64,000 nt of DNA, from contig NZ_FNSN01000003.1 of the NCBI RefSeq assembly GCF_900105345.1, positions 62,001 through 126,000 of the forward strand, written 5' to 3'. Shown here one piece after another: positions 51,904 through 60,651 of this stretch (positions are counted from its first letter, which is position 1; each line of letters opens with the position of its first letter). This DNA is from Arthrobacter woluwensis. GTDB lineage: Bacteria > Actinomycetota > Actinomycetes > Actinomycetales > Micrococcaceae. Below the pieces are notes generated by a model that saw only the letters and a program-made list of their open reading frames with translations, was not told the origin of the DNA and ran no database searches. A program made the translations under genes and the position numbers.

Positions 51904-53576
51904 GCTTCCTCCTCCTGGGCGGTCCTGCGGTAGACGCGGGTTCCGTCGATCCAGGTCTCCTCGACCCGGGCGGTGTGGATCTGCTCCGCGGGGAGCTGGA
52001 AGACGTCCCGGTCCAGGACCACGAAGTCCGCGAGCCGTCCTTCCTCCAGCGTGCCCGTCAGGTGGTCGAGATGGTTGATCCACGCCGTGCCCTGCGTGTA
52101 CGCGTTCAGGATCTGCTGAAGGCTCAGCTTCTGGTGGTCGGGGCCGAGGGGCTTGCCGGTCTCGCCGGGCGAGGTGCGGTTGACGGCCACGTGCATGGCG
52201 GCGAGGGGGTCCGCGGTGGAGACGGGCCAGTCGCTGCCCGCCGCGAGCCGCGTCCCGTGGGCGGCGAGTTCGCCGAAGGGGTAGTGGCGTTCCTCGGCGT
52301 CGGGCTCCAGGAACGGCAGCGTGAGCTCGTCCATCTGGTCCTCGTGGCAGGCCCAGAGCGCCTGCATGTTCGCGGCCGCTCCCAGCTTCGCGAAGCGCGG
52401 GGTGTCCTCGGCCCGGACCAGCTGCAGGTGGGCGAGGTGGTGGCGGCCGTCGGTGGCGCCGTTCGCGGCGCGGGCCTGTTCCAGGGCGTCGAGGGCGTCG
52501 GTGACGGCGCGGTCTCCCAGGGCGTGGAAGTGGAGCTGCATCCCGGCGGCGTCCAGGGCGGTGACGAAGCCCTTCATCTCCTCCGGGTCGAAGAATTCGA
52601 TGCCCCGGTTGTCCGTGTGGTGTCCGTGGTGGTCGCGGTACGGCTCGTGCATGGCGGCGGTGAAGTTCTCCGCGACGCCGTCCACCATGATCTTGACCGT
52701 GCTCGCGGTGAGGCGCTCCGGCGCGACCGCCTGGGCCACCTCTTCGCGGCGGGCCAGGATGGGTTCCAGCTGGGCGTCTCCGGCGGTGCGGTCCCACCAC
52801 TGGCAGATGCGGACGCGCACCTTGAGGTCCCCGGCCTGCGCGGCCTTCAGGTAGACCTGGAGGAGGTCCACGCTGCCGTCCTCCGGCATGGTCACCCAGG
52901 CGTCCTGCCAGGCGGTGATGCCCTGGGAGAGCAGGAGTTCCTGGGCCTTGAGGAGCCCGGCGTAGGCGAGTTCCTCGGAGGTGCCCGGGCGGACGGAGGC
53001 GAAGAGGTCCATGGCGCCCTCGTGCACCGTGCCGGCGGGGGTGCCGTCCGCTTCCCGTTCGAATCGCCCGCTCTCCGGGTCCGGGGTGGTGGCGTCGATG
53101 CCCGCGAGCTCCAGGGCCTTGCTGTTGACCCAGGCGCCGTGGTGGTCGCGGTTCTGCAGGAAGACGGGGCGGTCCGGGACCACGGCGTCGAGGAGCTGAC
53201 GGGTGGGCGTCCCGCCCGGGAAGTGCTCCATGGACCAGCCGGCGCCCAGGATCCACGGCTCATCCGGGTGCTCCTCGGCGTAGCGGCGGACGGTGTCCAC
53301 GGCGTCGTCGGCGCTGGTGACTTCGGTGAGATCGCACTGCAGCAGCTCCACCCCGGCGAAGACCGGATGCATGTGGGAGTCCTGGAAGCCGGGCACGATC
53401 AGCTTGCCCGCGACGTCGAGCCGCTCGGTGGCGCCGTCGGCCAGCGGCGCCAGCTCCTCGGCGGCGCCCACCGCCAGGATCTTTCCGTCGCCGATCGCCA
53501 GGTCCGCACGGCGGGGGACGTCGTCCCTGCCGGTGTAGACCCATCCGTTCTCCAGGATGGTCTGCGCAATTGCCAT
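51900..53576 (-). CDS. YtcJ-like amidohydrolase
   Basis: 558-residue metal-dependent amidohydrolase of the YtcJ group. VPGFQDSHMHPVFAGVELLQ carries the HxH metal pair, ILGAGWSMEHFPGG is the conserved substrate region, LHFHALGDRAV supplies a further His, and AAGSDWPVST the catalytic Asp. Such enzymes hydrolyse N-acyl or amide bonds. GAGGAG precedes the start. As the first gene of a six-gene coupled operon with a transporter and an amine oxidase, it probably releases an amine from an imported amide. Confidence 0.9.
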   Translation of the reverse strand: MAIAQTILENGWVYTGRDDVPRRADLAIGDGKILAVGAAEELAPLADGATERLDVAGKLIVPGFQDSHMHPVFAGVELLQCDLTEVTSADDAVDTVRRYAEEHPDEPWILGAGWSMEHFPGGTPTRQLLDAVVPDRPVFLQNRDHHGAWVNSKALELAGIDATTPDPESGRFEREADGTPAGTVHEGAMDLFASVRPGTSEELAYAGLLKAQELLLSQGITAWQDAWVTMPEDGSVDLLQVYLKAAQAGDLKVRVRICQWWDRTAGDAQLEPILARREEVAQAVAPERLTASTVKIMVDGVAENFTAAMHEPYRDHHGHHTDNRGIEFFDPEEMKGFVTALDAAGMQLHFHALGDRAVTDALDALEQARAANGATDGRHHLAHLQLVRAEDTPRFAKLGAAANMQALWACHEDQMDELTLPFLEPDAEERHYPFGELAAHGTRLAAGSDWPVSTADPLAAMHVAVNRTSPGETGKPLGPDHQKLSLQQILNAYTQGTAWINHLDHLTGTLEEGRLADFVVLDRDVFQLPAEQIHTARVEETWIDGTRVYRRTAQEEEA

Positions 53577-53640
53577 GAGCTCCTCGAATCTGTGTGCGGG
53601 GCTGGATTGGACCTGACACTATGATGCGGGTCACAGTTAA

Positions 53641-53655
53641 GTCAACAGCGTTGAC
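53641..53655. promoter_or_regulatory. Operator palindrome between amine operon and TetR gene
   Basis: GTCAAC-AGC-GTTGAC is a perfect inverted repeat in the 176-bp divergent region. Probable TetR-family binding site controlling both directions. Confidence 0.55.
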
Positions 53656-53668
53656 ATCGTTAATGACA

Positions 53669-53687
53669 TCAAGGCTGACTCCCTTGA
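53669..53687. promoter_or_regulatory. Second inverted repeat near TetR promoter
   Basis: TCAAGG-N7-CCTTGA overlaps the possible -35 TTGACG (53684-53689) of the TetR gene, with a weak TGTACC 17 bp downstream. Confidence 0.35.
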
Positions 53688-53752
53688 CGTGCCGGCCTCG
53701 GCATCGTGTACCGTGGGGTTCCAGAACCGAGGCATGGAAGCGGGGTGGATAG

Positions 53753-54436
53753 ATGGCGCAGGCCGCGCAGCCCAGTGATCGCCGCGCACGGCTTGACCCG
53801 GAAACCATCATCGACGCAGTCCTGAAAATCGCCGGACAGGATCCCGGCGAGCGCCTGACGTTCCGCCGTCTCGGCGAGGAACTCGGAGTGGACGCCACTG
53901 CGGTGTACCGGCATTTCCGCAATCGGGATGCCATCATCCGCGCGGCTCTGGACCGGCTCTTCGCCCTCTCCGTGGAACGCACGCTGGCCGCGGGCCGGCA
54001 GCACGGCTGGCGGGCCCGGCTCGAGGCTTATCTGGACGAACTGCTCAGGGTCTTCATGCAGTACCCCTCCCTGGGCAGCGAATCCTTCGCCACGGACACC
54101 TACGGTCCCGGCGAGCTGAAAGCCATCGAGTTCGTGCTGCAGTGCCTCACGGACGCGAAACTCCCCGAGGAGCGCGTGGTGCATTACTACGCGGCCCTCG
54201 AAAGCTACACCCTGGCCCTCGGCGCCGGGATCGCGCTGGAGATCCAGCGGCTTCCCGACTCCCAGGGGCACGACCCGTGGCTCAACCCGCGGGTGTTCTC
54301 CCACCTGTCCGGGCACCCGTTGCTCGAAAAGCATCACCGGGCCCTGCAAGGGCTCGACTCCCTCAGCACGTTCCAGGCCGGCCTCGCCGCCATCCTGGAC
54401 AGCGCTGAGCGCGAAAGCGACCTCTCTGCCACCTGA
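53753..54436 (+). CDS. TetR family regulator
   Basis: 227-residue TetR protein. HTH at about residues 14-60 (PETIIDAVLKIAGQDPGERL, then GVDATAVYRHFRNRDAII), with a TetR_C-type ligand domain behind it. It is divergent from the amidohydrolase-transporter operon and directly upstream of the aldehyde dehydrogenase, so it probably represses both. A palindrome at 53641 is the probable operator. Confidence 0.87.
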   Translation: MAQAAQPSDRRARLDPETIIDAVLKIAGQDPGERLTFRRLGEELGVDATAVYRHFRNRDAIIRAALDRLFALSVERTLAAGRQHGWRARLEAYLDELLRVFMQYPSLGSESFATDTYGPGELKAIEFVLQCLTDAKLPEERVVHYYAALESYTLALGAGIALEIQRLPDSQGHDPWLNPRVFSHLSGHPLLEKHHRALQGLDSLSTFQAGLAAILDSAERESDLSAT

Positions 54437-54485
54437 GTGCTCAGCCGTGGCGGGTTCCGAGGCGATCCACCACGGCTGAGCACTC
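54435..54485. terminator. Hairpin between TetR and aldehyde dehydrogenase genes
   Basis: 16-bp perfect arms GAGTGCTCAGCCGTGG (54435-54450) and its complement (54470-54485), starting at the TetR stop codon and ending 21 bp before the next ATG. It may terminate TetR transcription or attenuate read-through. Confidence 0.6.
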
Positions 54486-54506
54486 ACTGTCAGAGAAGGG
54501 CGCACC

Positions 54507-55985
54507 ATGCACCAGTTCATCAACGGCAAGGCCGTCACCGGCGCCTCCGGAGCCACCCAGGACGTGATCAACCCGGCCACGGGTGAAGTCACCGCCACCG
54601 TCACCCTCGCGGGTCTGCGCGACCTGGAGGCCGCCGTCGCCTCCGCCCGCGCGGCGTTCCCGGCGTGGTCCCGCACCACCCCCGGCGAGCGCTCCGCGAT
54701 CCTCCAGCGCTTCGCCCGCATCCTGGAGGCCCGCGCCGAGGAGTTCGCCCAGGCGGAGAGCTCCCAGACGGGCAAGCCGCTGCGCCTGTGCCGCGAGTTC
54801 GACGTCCCCGGCACCATCGACAACGTCGACTTCTTCGCCGGCGCCGCCCGGAACCTCGAGGGCAAGGCCATGGCGGAGTACTCGGCCGACCACACCTCCG
54901 CCATCCGGCGCGAGGCGATCGGCGTCATCGGGTCCATCGCGCCGTGGAACTACCCGCTCCAGATGGCCGCGTGGAAGATCCTGCCCGCCATCGCCGCGGG
55001 CAACACCATCATCCTCAAGCCGGCGGAGATCACGCCCCTGACGTCGGTGATGTTCGCCGAGGCGCTCAGCGAGGCGGGCCTGCCGGACGGCGTCGTGAAC
55101 GTCCTGGTCGGCAGCGGCAGCACCATCGGCGCGGCGCTCATGCGCCATCCCCAGGTGGACATGGTCTCCTTCACCGGTTCCACGGCCGTGGGCCGCACGG
55201 TGCTGGAGGCCGCCGCCGTGAACGCCAAGCGCGTGCACCTGGAGCTGGGCGGCAAGGCGCCCTTCGTCGTGTTCGACGACGCCGACATCGACGCCGCGGT
55301 GCACGGCGCCGTCGCGGGCTCCCTGATCAACTCGGGCCAGGACTGCACGGCCGCGACCCGCGCGCTGGTGCACCGCAGCGTCTACCAGGAGTTCGTGGAC
55401 AAGCTCGCCGCACGGTTCGACGGGATCGTCCTGGGCACCCCGGAGAACGACGGCGCGGACATCGGCTCGCTGTCCTCGTTCCGCCACCGGGACCACGTGG
55501 CCGGCATGGTCGAGCGGGCGCGCGGCTACGCCCGGGTGGTGGCCGGCGGATACGTCCCCACCGACGACGGGCTCGGCGACGGCGCGTTCTACCGCCCGAC
55601 GCTGATCGTGGACGCCGCCCCGGACTCCGAGATCGTCAAGAACGAGGTGTTCGGCCCCGTCCTGGTGGTGCTGCCCTTCGATGACGACGACGAGGCCATC
55701 GCCCTCGCCAACGACACCGTCTACGGCCTGGCCGCCTCCGCCTGGACCTCGAACATCCAGCGCGCCCTCCGCGCGACCCGCGAGATCAAGGCCGGATGCG
55801 TGTGGGTCAACGACCACATCCCGATCATCTCCGAGATGCCCCACGGCGGCTTCAAGCAGTCCGGTTTCGGCAAGGACATGTCCGCCTACTCCTTCGAGGA
55901 GTACACCCAGGTCAAGCACGTGATGTTCGAACTGGGCGGCGTCGTGGAGAAGGACTGGCACCGCACCATCTTCGCGCTGCGCTGA
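54507..55985 (+). CDS. Gamma-aminobutyraldehyde dehydrogenase-like
   Basis: 492-residue NAD-dependent aldehyde dehydrogenase. Motifs: FINGKAV at the start, substrate region SSQTGKPLRLCREFDVPGTI, SIAPWNYPLQMAAWKILPA, VSFTGSTAVGRTV, catalytic Glu in LELGGKAPF and catalytic Cys in SGQDCTAATR. The overall pattern fits aminobutyraldehyde dehydrogenases of the PatD type, which oxidise 4-aminobutanal to GABA. AGAGAAGG precedes the ATG. It would take the aldehyde made by the FAD oxidase at 45116. Confidence 0.88.
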   Translation: MHQFINGKAVTGASGATQDVINPATGEVTATVTLAGLRDLEAAVASARAAFPAWSRTTPGERSAILQRFARILEARAEEFAQAESSQTGKPLRLCREFDVPGTIDNVDFFAGAARNLEGKAMAEYSADHTSAIRREAIGVIGSIAPWNYPLQMAAWKILPAIAAGNTIILKPAEITPLTSVMFAEALSEAGLPDGVVNVLVGSGSTIGAALMRHPQVDMVSFTGSTAVGRTVLEAAAVNAKRVHLELGGKAPFVVFDDADIDAAVHGAVAGSLINSGQDCTAATRALVHRSVYQEFVDKLAARFDGIVLGTPENDGADIGSLSSFRHRDHVAGMVERARGYARVVAGGYVPTDDGLGDGAFYRPTLIVDAAPDSEIVKNEVFGPVLVVLPFDDDDEAIALANDTVYGLAASAWTSNIQRALRATREIKAGCVWVNDHIPIISEMPHGGFKQSGFGKDMSAYSFEEYTQVKHVMFELGGVVEKDWHRTIFALR

Positions 55986-56026
55986 CGGACGCAGGGCGCC
56001 CCGGAGACGGCACGCCCGGAAATGCA

Positions 56027-56069
56027 GAGGCCGTCCTTCGCCGTGGAATCCACGGCGAAGGACGGCCTC
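56027..56069. terminator. Bidirectional hairpin terminator
   Basis: 20-bp perfect inverted repeat (56027-56046 and 56050-56069; core CCGTCCTTCGCCGTGG) with a 3-nt loop between the convergent aldehyde dehydrogenase and MarR genes. Confidence 0.82.
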
Positions 56070-56098
56070 CGGCGACTAAGCCTCCGGCGTCCGGCCCG

Positions 56099-56632
56099 TC
56101 ACCCCTCGGCCGCCTGGACTTCCTCGCGAGCGGCCGCGATGGCGTCGGTGAGCTTCGTGATCATCTCTTCGAACAGGGCGATCTGCTCCTCGGAGTATTC
56201 GCCGAGCACGGGCATCATGTGCTCGACCATCGGGTCGAACATCTCCCGGCCCGTCGCCCGGGCGCTCGGGGTGGAGCTGAGCACCAGCTGCCGACGATCC
56301 ACCGGGCTCGGATGCCGTTGCAGGTGCCCCGAGGCTTCAAGGCGGTCGAGCACGGACGTCATGGCCGCCGAGCTGAGGATCAGGAGCCTGCGGAGGTCGC
56401 GGGGCGTGACGGTCGCGCCGGTCCGATCGGCTTCCACGACGGCGTTGATCGCGTGGATGTCGTTGCGGGCCAGGCCGTGATGACGCCGGACCACTTCGGA
56501 GTAGCGCTCCGCCTCGGTGGTGAACTTCTGCAGGAGGAACAGCACCTCGAATCCGGGCGTGGCGGCAAGGCGCTCACGTTCTGGGGATGACTCCACGCCG
56601 AAGGCGCTTTCTTCCGGATGCATGCGATACAT
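56099..56632 (-). CDS. MarR family transcriptional regulator
   Basis: 177-residue winged-helix regulator. The core is about residues 70-125: VTPRDLRRLLILSSAAMTSV, then LDRLEASGHLQRHPSPVDRR with the wing DRR. GGGAG lies 8 nt before the start at 56632; a TAAGAT box 7 nt before an internal ATG at 56623 makes a leaderless start possible too. It begins 1 nt after the photolyase stop, so both are in one operon, and it may control the divergent promoter region at 58074-58153. Confidence 0.85.
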   Translation of the reverse strand: MYRMHPEESAFGVESSPERERLAATPGFEVLFLLQKFTTEAERYSEVVRRHHGLARNDIHAINAVVEADRTGATVTPRDLRRLLILSSAAMTSVLDRLEASGHLQRHPSPVDRRQLVLSSTPSARATGREMFDPMVEHMMPVLGEYSEEQIALFEEMITKLTDAIAAAREEVQAAEG

Positions 56633-56633
56633 C

Positions 56634-58073
56634 TTAGGATCTCCCTGCCGTTTGAGCCTGATGCGCCCCGGATTCAGACATGATCTTCAGACGGTCCAGA
56701 GCGTCCTTCCGGGAATCCAAGAGGTCGACGCAGGGCTGCGGGTACTCGGGCGTGTTCAGTTCCGGGATCCACTCCGCGAGGTACCGGCCGTCCGGGTCAT
56801 GGGTCTTCGCCTGGGTCTGCGGGTTGAAGATCCGGAAGAACGGCGCGGCGTCCGCGCCGCTTCCGGCGGCCCACTGCCAGTTGAAGGGATTCGCGGCCGG
56901 ATCCGCGTCCACCAGAGTGTCCCAGAACCACTCCTCCCCCAGCCGCCAGTGGATCCCGAGGTTCTTCACTAGGAAGCTCGCACTGACCATCCGCACCCGG
57001 TTGTGCATCCACCCGGCGTTCCACAACTGGCGCTGGCCCGCGTCCACGAGAGGGATGCCCGTCGTGCCCCGCTGCCAGGCGTGCAGCAGAGCGGTCATGT
57101 CGCCATCCCCGCCCCCGCCGTCCGGCTCTTCCTCGCCCGGGAGCCACCAGGGATGCCGGTCGAACTCCGGGCGGAGGTTCACCGTCGCCAGCCGTGGGTG
57201 GTGATAGAGCTGATGCCACGCGAACTCCCGCCATCCCAGCTCGGAGGCGAACGTCGCGGAACTCTCGGGCGCCTCCCGGCGCAGCGGTGCGAGCCCGGCC
57301 CAGACTTGGAAGGGGCTCACATGCCCCCAGCGCAGATAGGGCGAAAGCCTGCTCGAGCCGTCGACGCCGGGCCGCTCCCTCGCCTCGCGATAGTCAGTCA
57401 GGCGATCGTCCAGGAAGTCCGCGAGGATCTCCTGCCCGGCCTGCTCGCCGGGGGTCCAGGCCTCGGACAGCGGTCCCGACCAGTCCGGGTGGCTGGGCAG
57501 AAGGTCCAGTTCCTCCAGCTCCAGGCCGTCCGGCACGGCGAGGTTCCGGGCGTCTTGCGGGCCCGGCGCGGCCAGTGGCGGACGGAAATCGTGGGCGCTC
57601 AGCGTCTTCCAGAACGGGGTGAACACGCGGTACGGGTTGCCCTGCTGCGTGGTGATGCGCCAGGGTTCATGCAGGAGCGTGGCCTGGAAACTCTTGCCCG
57701 TGCGGCCTGCCGCCGCCAGGAGGGCCTTGACCGCCTGGTCGGCCCGCCGCTCGGGAGCGCCGTAGCGACGGTTCCAGAAGACCGCGCCGGCACCCGCGCG
57801 CGATGCGACATCCGGCACGACGGAAGCGGCCGACCCGCGGCGGATCACCAGCGGCACCTTGAGCTCCGCGAGCCCCTTCCGCAGGTCGGCGAGCGCGTGG
57901 TGCAGCCACCAGCGCGCGGCGCCCCCGAGGGGCCGCACACCGGGCGACTGCTCGTCCAGCACATACAGCGCTATCGTCGGCCCAGCGTCGAGGGCGGCAC
58001 GCAGGGCGGGGTGGTCCGCCGTGCGCAGGTCGTCACGGAACCAGACGATGGAGACTTCGGGCCTCCCGGTCAT
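56634..58073 (-). CDS. phr: Deoxyribodipyrimidine photolyase (class I CPD)
   Basis: 479-residue DNA photolyase that repairs UV-induced pyrimidine dimers with blue light. The N-terminal alpha/beta domain starts VSIVWFRDDLRTADHPAL. The FAD-binding domain shows SRLSPYLRWGHVSPF, GWREFAWHQLYHHP, GIPLVDAGQRQLWNAGWMHN, RVRMVSASFLVKNL and WFWDTLVDADPAANPFNWQW, with the electron-transfer tryptophans. Length is normal. GAGGTGA precedes the ATG. It heads an operon with the MarR gene. Confidence 0.93.
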   Translation of the reverse strand: MTGRPEVSIVWFRDDLRTADHPALRAALDAGPTIALYVLDEQSPGVRPLGGAARWWLHHALADLRKGLAELKVPLVIRRGSAASVVPDVASRAGAGAVFWNRRYGAPERRADQAVKALLAAAGRTGKSFQATLLHEPWRITTQQGNPYRVFTPFWKTLSAHDFRPPLAAPGPQDARNLAVPDGLELEELDLLPSHPDWSGPLSEAWTPGEQAGQEILADFLDDRLTDYREARERPGVDGSSRLSPYLRWGHVSPFQVWAGLAPLRREAPESSATFASELGWREFAWHQLYHHPRLATVNLRPEFDRHPWWLPGEEEPDGGGGDGDMTALLHAWQRGTTGIPLVDAGQRQLWNAGWMHNRVRMVSASFLVKNLGIHWRLGEEWFWDTLVDADPAANPFNWQWAAGSGADAAPFFRIFNPQTQAKTHDPDGRYLAEWIPELNTPEYPQPCVDLLDSRKDALDRLKIMSESGAHQAQTAGRS

Positions 58074-58094
58074 GGCATCACCTCTTGAATCGCT

Positions 58095-58116
58095 CGATCA
58101 TCTACAAATATGATCG
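58095..58116. promoter_or_regulatory. Palindrome in photolyase/oxidoreductase divergon
   Basis: CGATCAT-N8-ATGATCG in an AT-rich pocket between the divergent starts at 58073 and 58154. Probable operator, possibly of the MarR protein encoded in the photolyase operon. Confidence 0.5.
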
Positions 58117-58153
58117 TCTAGTAAACGAAGTGTGTCCAGACAGGAGGAGTCCG

Positions 58154-59719
58154 ATGTCCGCTGAAGACCACGGGAACAGCACGCGCCGGACGATCGCCGT
58201 CGCGGGCGCCACCGGCTATCTGGGCGGACGGCTCGTCCCCCGGCTCGTCGAGGCGGGGCACCGGGTCCGGGTGCTGGCCCGCACGCCGGAGAAGCTCCGC
58301 GACGTCCCCTGGCGGCACGACGTCGAGGTCGTGCCCGGGAGCCTCGAGGACGCCGACGCCATGGACGCCCTCTGCCGGGGCGCCGAAGTGCTGTACTACC
58401 TCGTGCACTCGATGGGCGGCGGATCCCATGAGCGCTTCGCGGAACGGGAGCGCGTGGGGGCGCAGACCGTCGCGCAGGGCGCCCGCCGAGCCGGCGTCCA
58501 GCGCATCGTCTACCTCAGCGGCCTCAACCCCGGGACCAACCTGAGCCGCCATCTGCAGTCCCGGCGCGACGTCGGGCGCATCCTTCTCGCGTCCGGCGTC
58601 CCGACCGCGGTGCTCCAGGCCGGCCTGGTGATCGGGTCCGGATCGGCGAGTTTCGAGATGATCCGGCACCTGACGGACGTCCTGCCGGTCATGCCCGCGC
58701 CGCGCTGGGTCCTGAACCGGGTCCAGCCGATCGCCGTCCGGGACGCCCTCTACTACCTCGAGGAGGCCGCCGATCTGCCACCCGAGGTGAACACGACCTT
58801 CGACATCGGCGGACCGAGCGTGCTCACGTATGCGGACATGATGAAGGACTACGCACGGGCCGCCGGGCTGCGGCCGCCCGTCATCCTGCCTCTGCCGGTG
58901 CTCACCCCCTGGCTGGCCGCACAGTGGGTGAATCTCGTGACACCCATCCCCCGGTCCCTCGCGGTGCCGCTCGTCGAATCGCTGCAGAACGACTGCGTCG
59001 TGCGCGAGCACTCCATCGACCAGCACATCGCTCCCCCGCCCGGCGGGCTGACCGACTACCGGCGGGCCGTCGAACTGGCGCTCGTCAAGATCGAACGCGG
59101 CGAAGTGGAGACCACCTGGGCCGGATCGAGTGCGGTGCAGACGCCGTCCGACCCCCTGCCGAGCGACCCCGACTGGACCGGCGGCACGGTGTTCACGGAC
59201 ACGCGGGTCCAGAAGACTGACGCCTCCCCCGAGGAGCTGTGGGACGTCATCCAGGGCATCGGCGGCGAGAACGGCTGGTACTCGTTCCCGCTCGCCTGGT
59301 CGGTACGCGGCTGGATCGACAAGCTGGCGGGCGGAGTCGGCCTGCGCCGGGGCCGCCGTGATCCACGACTGCTCCACCTGGGAGACGTCCTCGACTGGTG
59401 GCGCGTGGAGGCGCTCGATCCCGGGCATCTGCTCAGGCTCCGAGCCGAGATGAAGGTGCCCGGACGCGCGTGGCTGGAGCTGTCCATCGAGCAGTCCGAC
59501 GGCGTCACGGAGTACCACCAGCGCGCGATCTTCCTGCCGCACGGGCTGCCCGGCCGACTGTACTGGCTGGCGGTCCTGCCGTTCCACGGCGTGATCTTCA
59601 AGGGGATGGCGGTGCGCATCACCGAGGCCGCGGCGGCTCATCGGGCGAGCGGCGGTGGGCACCTGGACGGGCAGACCTCCGACCCGCGCGTTCCTGCCGG
59701 CCAGGAGGCTCGCAGGTAG
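58154..59719 (+). CDS. NAD(P)-binding epimerase-like protein with DUF2867 domain
   Basis: 521-residue two-domain protein. The N-terminal extended SDR fold (about 15-300) has IAVAGATGYLGGRLVPRLVE (GxxGYxG dinucleotide motif) and IVYLSGLNPG. The C-terminal DUF2867 domain (about 370-505) includes GGTVFTDTRVQKTDASPEEL, GGENGWYSFPLAWSVRGWID and GVTEYHQRAIFLPHGLPGRL. GGAGG precedes the ATG. It shares a divergent promoter region with photolyase, hinting at light or stress control. The reaction is unknown. Confidence 0.88.
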   Translation: MSAEDHGNSTRRTIAVAGATGYLGGRLVPRLVEAGHRVRVLARTPEKLRDVPWRHDVEVVPGSLEDADAMDALCRGAEVLYYLVHSMGGGSHERFAERERVGAQTVAQGARRAGVQRIVYLSGLNPGTNLSRHLQSRRDVGRILLASGVPTAVLQAGLVIGSGSASFEMIRHLTDVLPVMPAPRWVLNRVQPIAVRDALYYLEEAADLPPEVNTTFDIGGPSVLTYADMMKDYARAAGLRPPVILPLPVLTPWLAAQWVNLVTPIPRSLAVPLVESLQNDCVVREHSIDQHIAPPPGGLTDYRRAVELALVKIERGEVETTWAGSSAVQTPSDPLPSDPDWTGGTVFTDTRVQKTDASPEELWDVIQGIGGENGWYSFPLAWSVRGWIDKLAGGVGLRRGRRDPRLLHLGDVLDWWRVEALDPGHLLRLRAEMKVPGRAWLELSIEQSDGVTEYHQRAIFLPHGLPGRLYWLAVLPFHGVIFKGMAVRITEAAAAHRASGGGHLDGQTSDPRVPAGQEARR

Positions 59720-59851
59720 CCCGCAGGTGGCCCACACGGGGCGGCGGCCCGGCACGTCCGCCGGAGGCGCCGGAGCGGCAGTCGCCCGCGCCGGGCAGGC
59801 GCGGCCGTGTGCATCTGCGGTCATCTGCGCCCGGGACTCCGGGCGCCCGCC

Positions 59852-59857
59852 TAGGCT
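59852..59857 (+). promoter_or_regulatory. -10 box of leaderless isomerase gene
   Basis: TAGGCT with 6 nt before the ATG at 59864; no Shine-Dalgarno. Confidence 0.45.
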
Positions 59858-59863
59858 GGCCTC

Positions 59864-60619
59864 ATGCCCGACCACACCCTGGGACTCTGCTCCGTCACCT
59901 TCCGGCACCTCGACGTCCCCGGTGTCCTCGCGGCCGCGACCGACGCCGGCCTGGCGGGGATCGAATGGGGTTCCGATGTGCACTGCCCGGACCCGGCCGC
60001 CGCGCGCGAGGTGCGCCGCCTCACCGACGCCGCGGGCCTGCGCGTCCTCTCCCTGGGCTCGTACTTCCGAGCCGACTCGCACGACGACGACTTCCGCCCC
60101 GTCCTCAACACGGCCCTGGCGCTGGGCGCACCCCGGGTCCGCGTCTGGGCGGGCGCCCTCGGCACCGACGCGTCGGACCCGGCCCACCGGACGCGGGTGA
60201 CCCAAGGCCTCCGGGACGCCGCCGACGCCGCGGCGGACGCCGGCGTCGAACTCGCCCTCGAGTATCACCGCAACACCCTCACGGACACCCTGGACAGCAC
60301 GCTGATGTTGCTGGACGAGGTGGACCGGGCGAACGTCGGTGTCTACTGGCAGCCGAACGTCGATCAGCCCACCGAGGACGCGCTGCACCACCTCGAAGCG
60401 CTGCTGCCCCGGCTGTCCGGCGTGCACTGCTTCTCCTGGTGGCCGTTCGATGCCCGGCTGCCCCTGGAGGCCCGCGAGGACCTGTGGCTCGGCGCCGCAG
60501 AGGTGCTGCGCGGCGCGGGCAGGCCGGTGGACGTGATGTTCGAATTCGTGCCGGAGGACTCCCCGGAGGCCCTGACGCGCGACGCCGGCTGGCTGAGGCG
60601 AGCGATCGGGCAGGACTGA
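59864..60619 (+). CDS. Sugar phosphate isomerase/epimerase-like TIM barrel protein
   Basis: 251-residue AP_endonuc_2-type TIM barrel. It has the N-terminal strand LGLCSVTFRHLDVPGVLAAA, GIEWGSDVHCPD, metal-ligand-bearing strands LALEYHRNTLTDT and VGVYWQPNVDQPTEDALHHL, then GVHCFSWWPFD and a final FEFVPEDSPEALTRD. Such proteins act on sugars or inositols. No sugar operon adjoins it, so the substrate is unknown. Confidence 0.85.
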   Translation: MPDHTLGLCSVTFRHLDVPGVLAAATDAGLAGIEWGSDVHCPDPAAAREVRRLTDAAGLRVLSLGSYFRADSHDDDFRPVLNTALALGAPRVRVWAGALGTDASDPAHRTRVTQGLRDAADAAADAGVELALEYHRNTLTDTLDSTLMLLDEVDRANVGVYWQPNVDQPTEDALHHLEALLPRLSGVHCFSWWPFDARLPLEAREDLWLGAAEVLRGAGRPVDVMFEFVPEDSPEALTRDAGWLRRAIGQD

Positions 60620-60651
60620 CGCCCAGCCGGGCGGCGTAGACTTGAGTCGCT

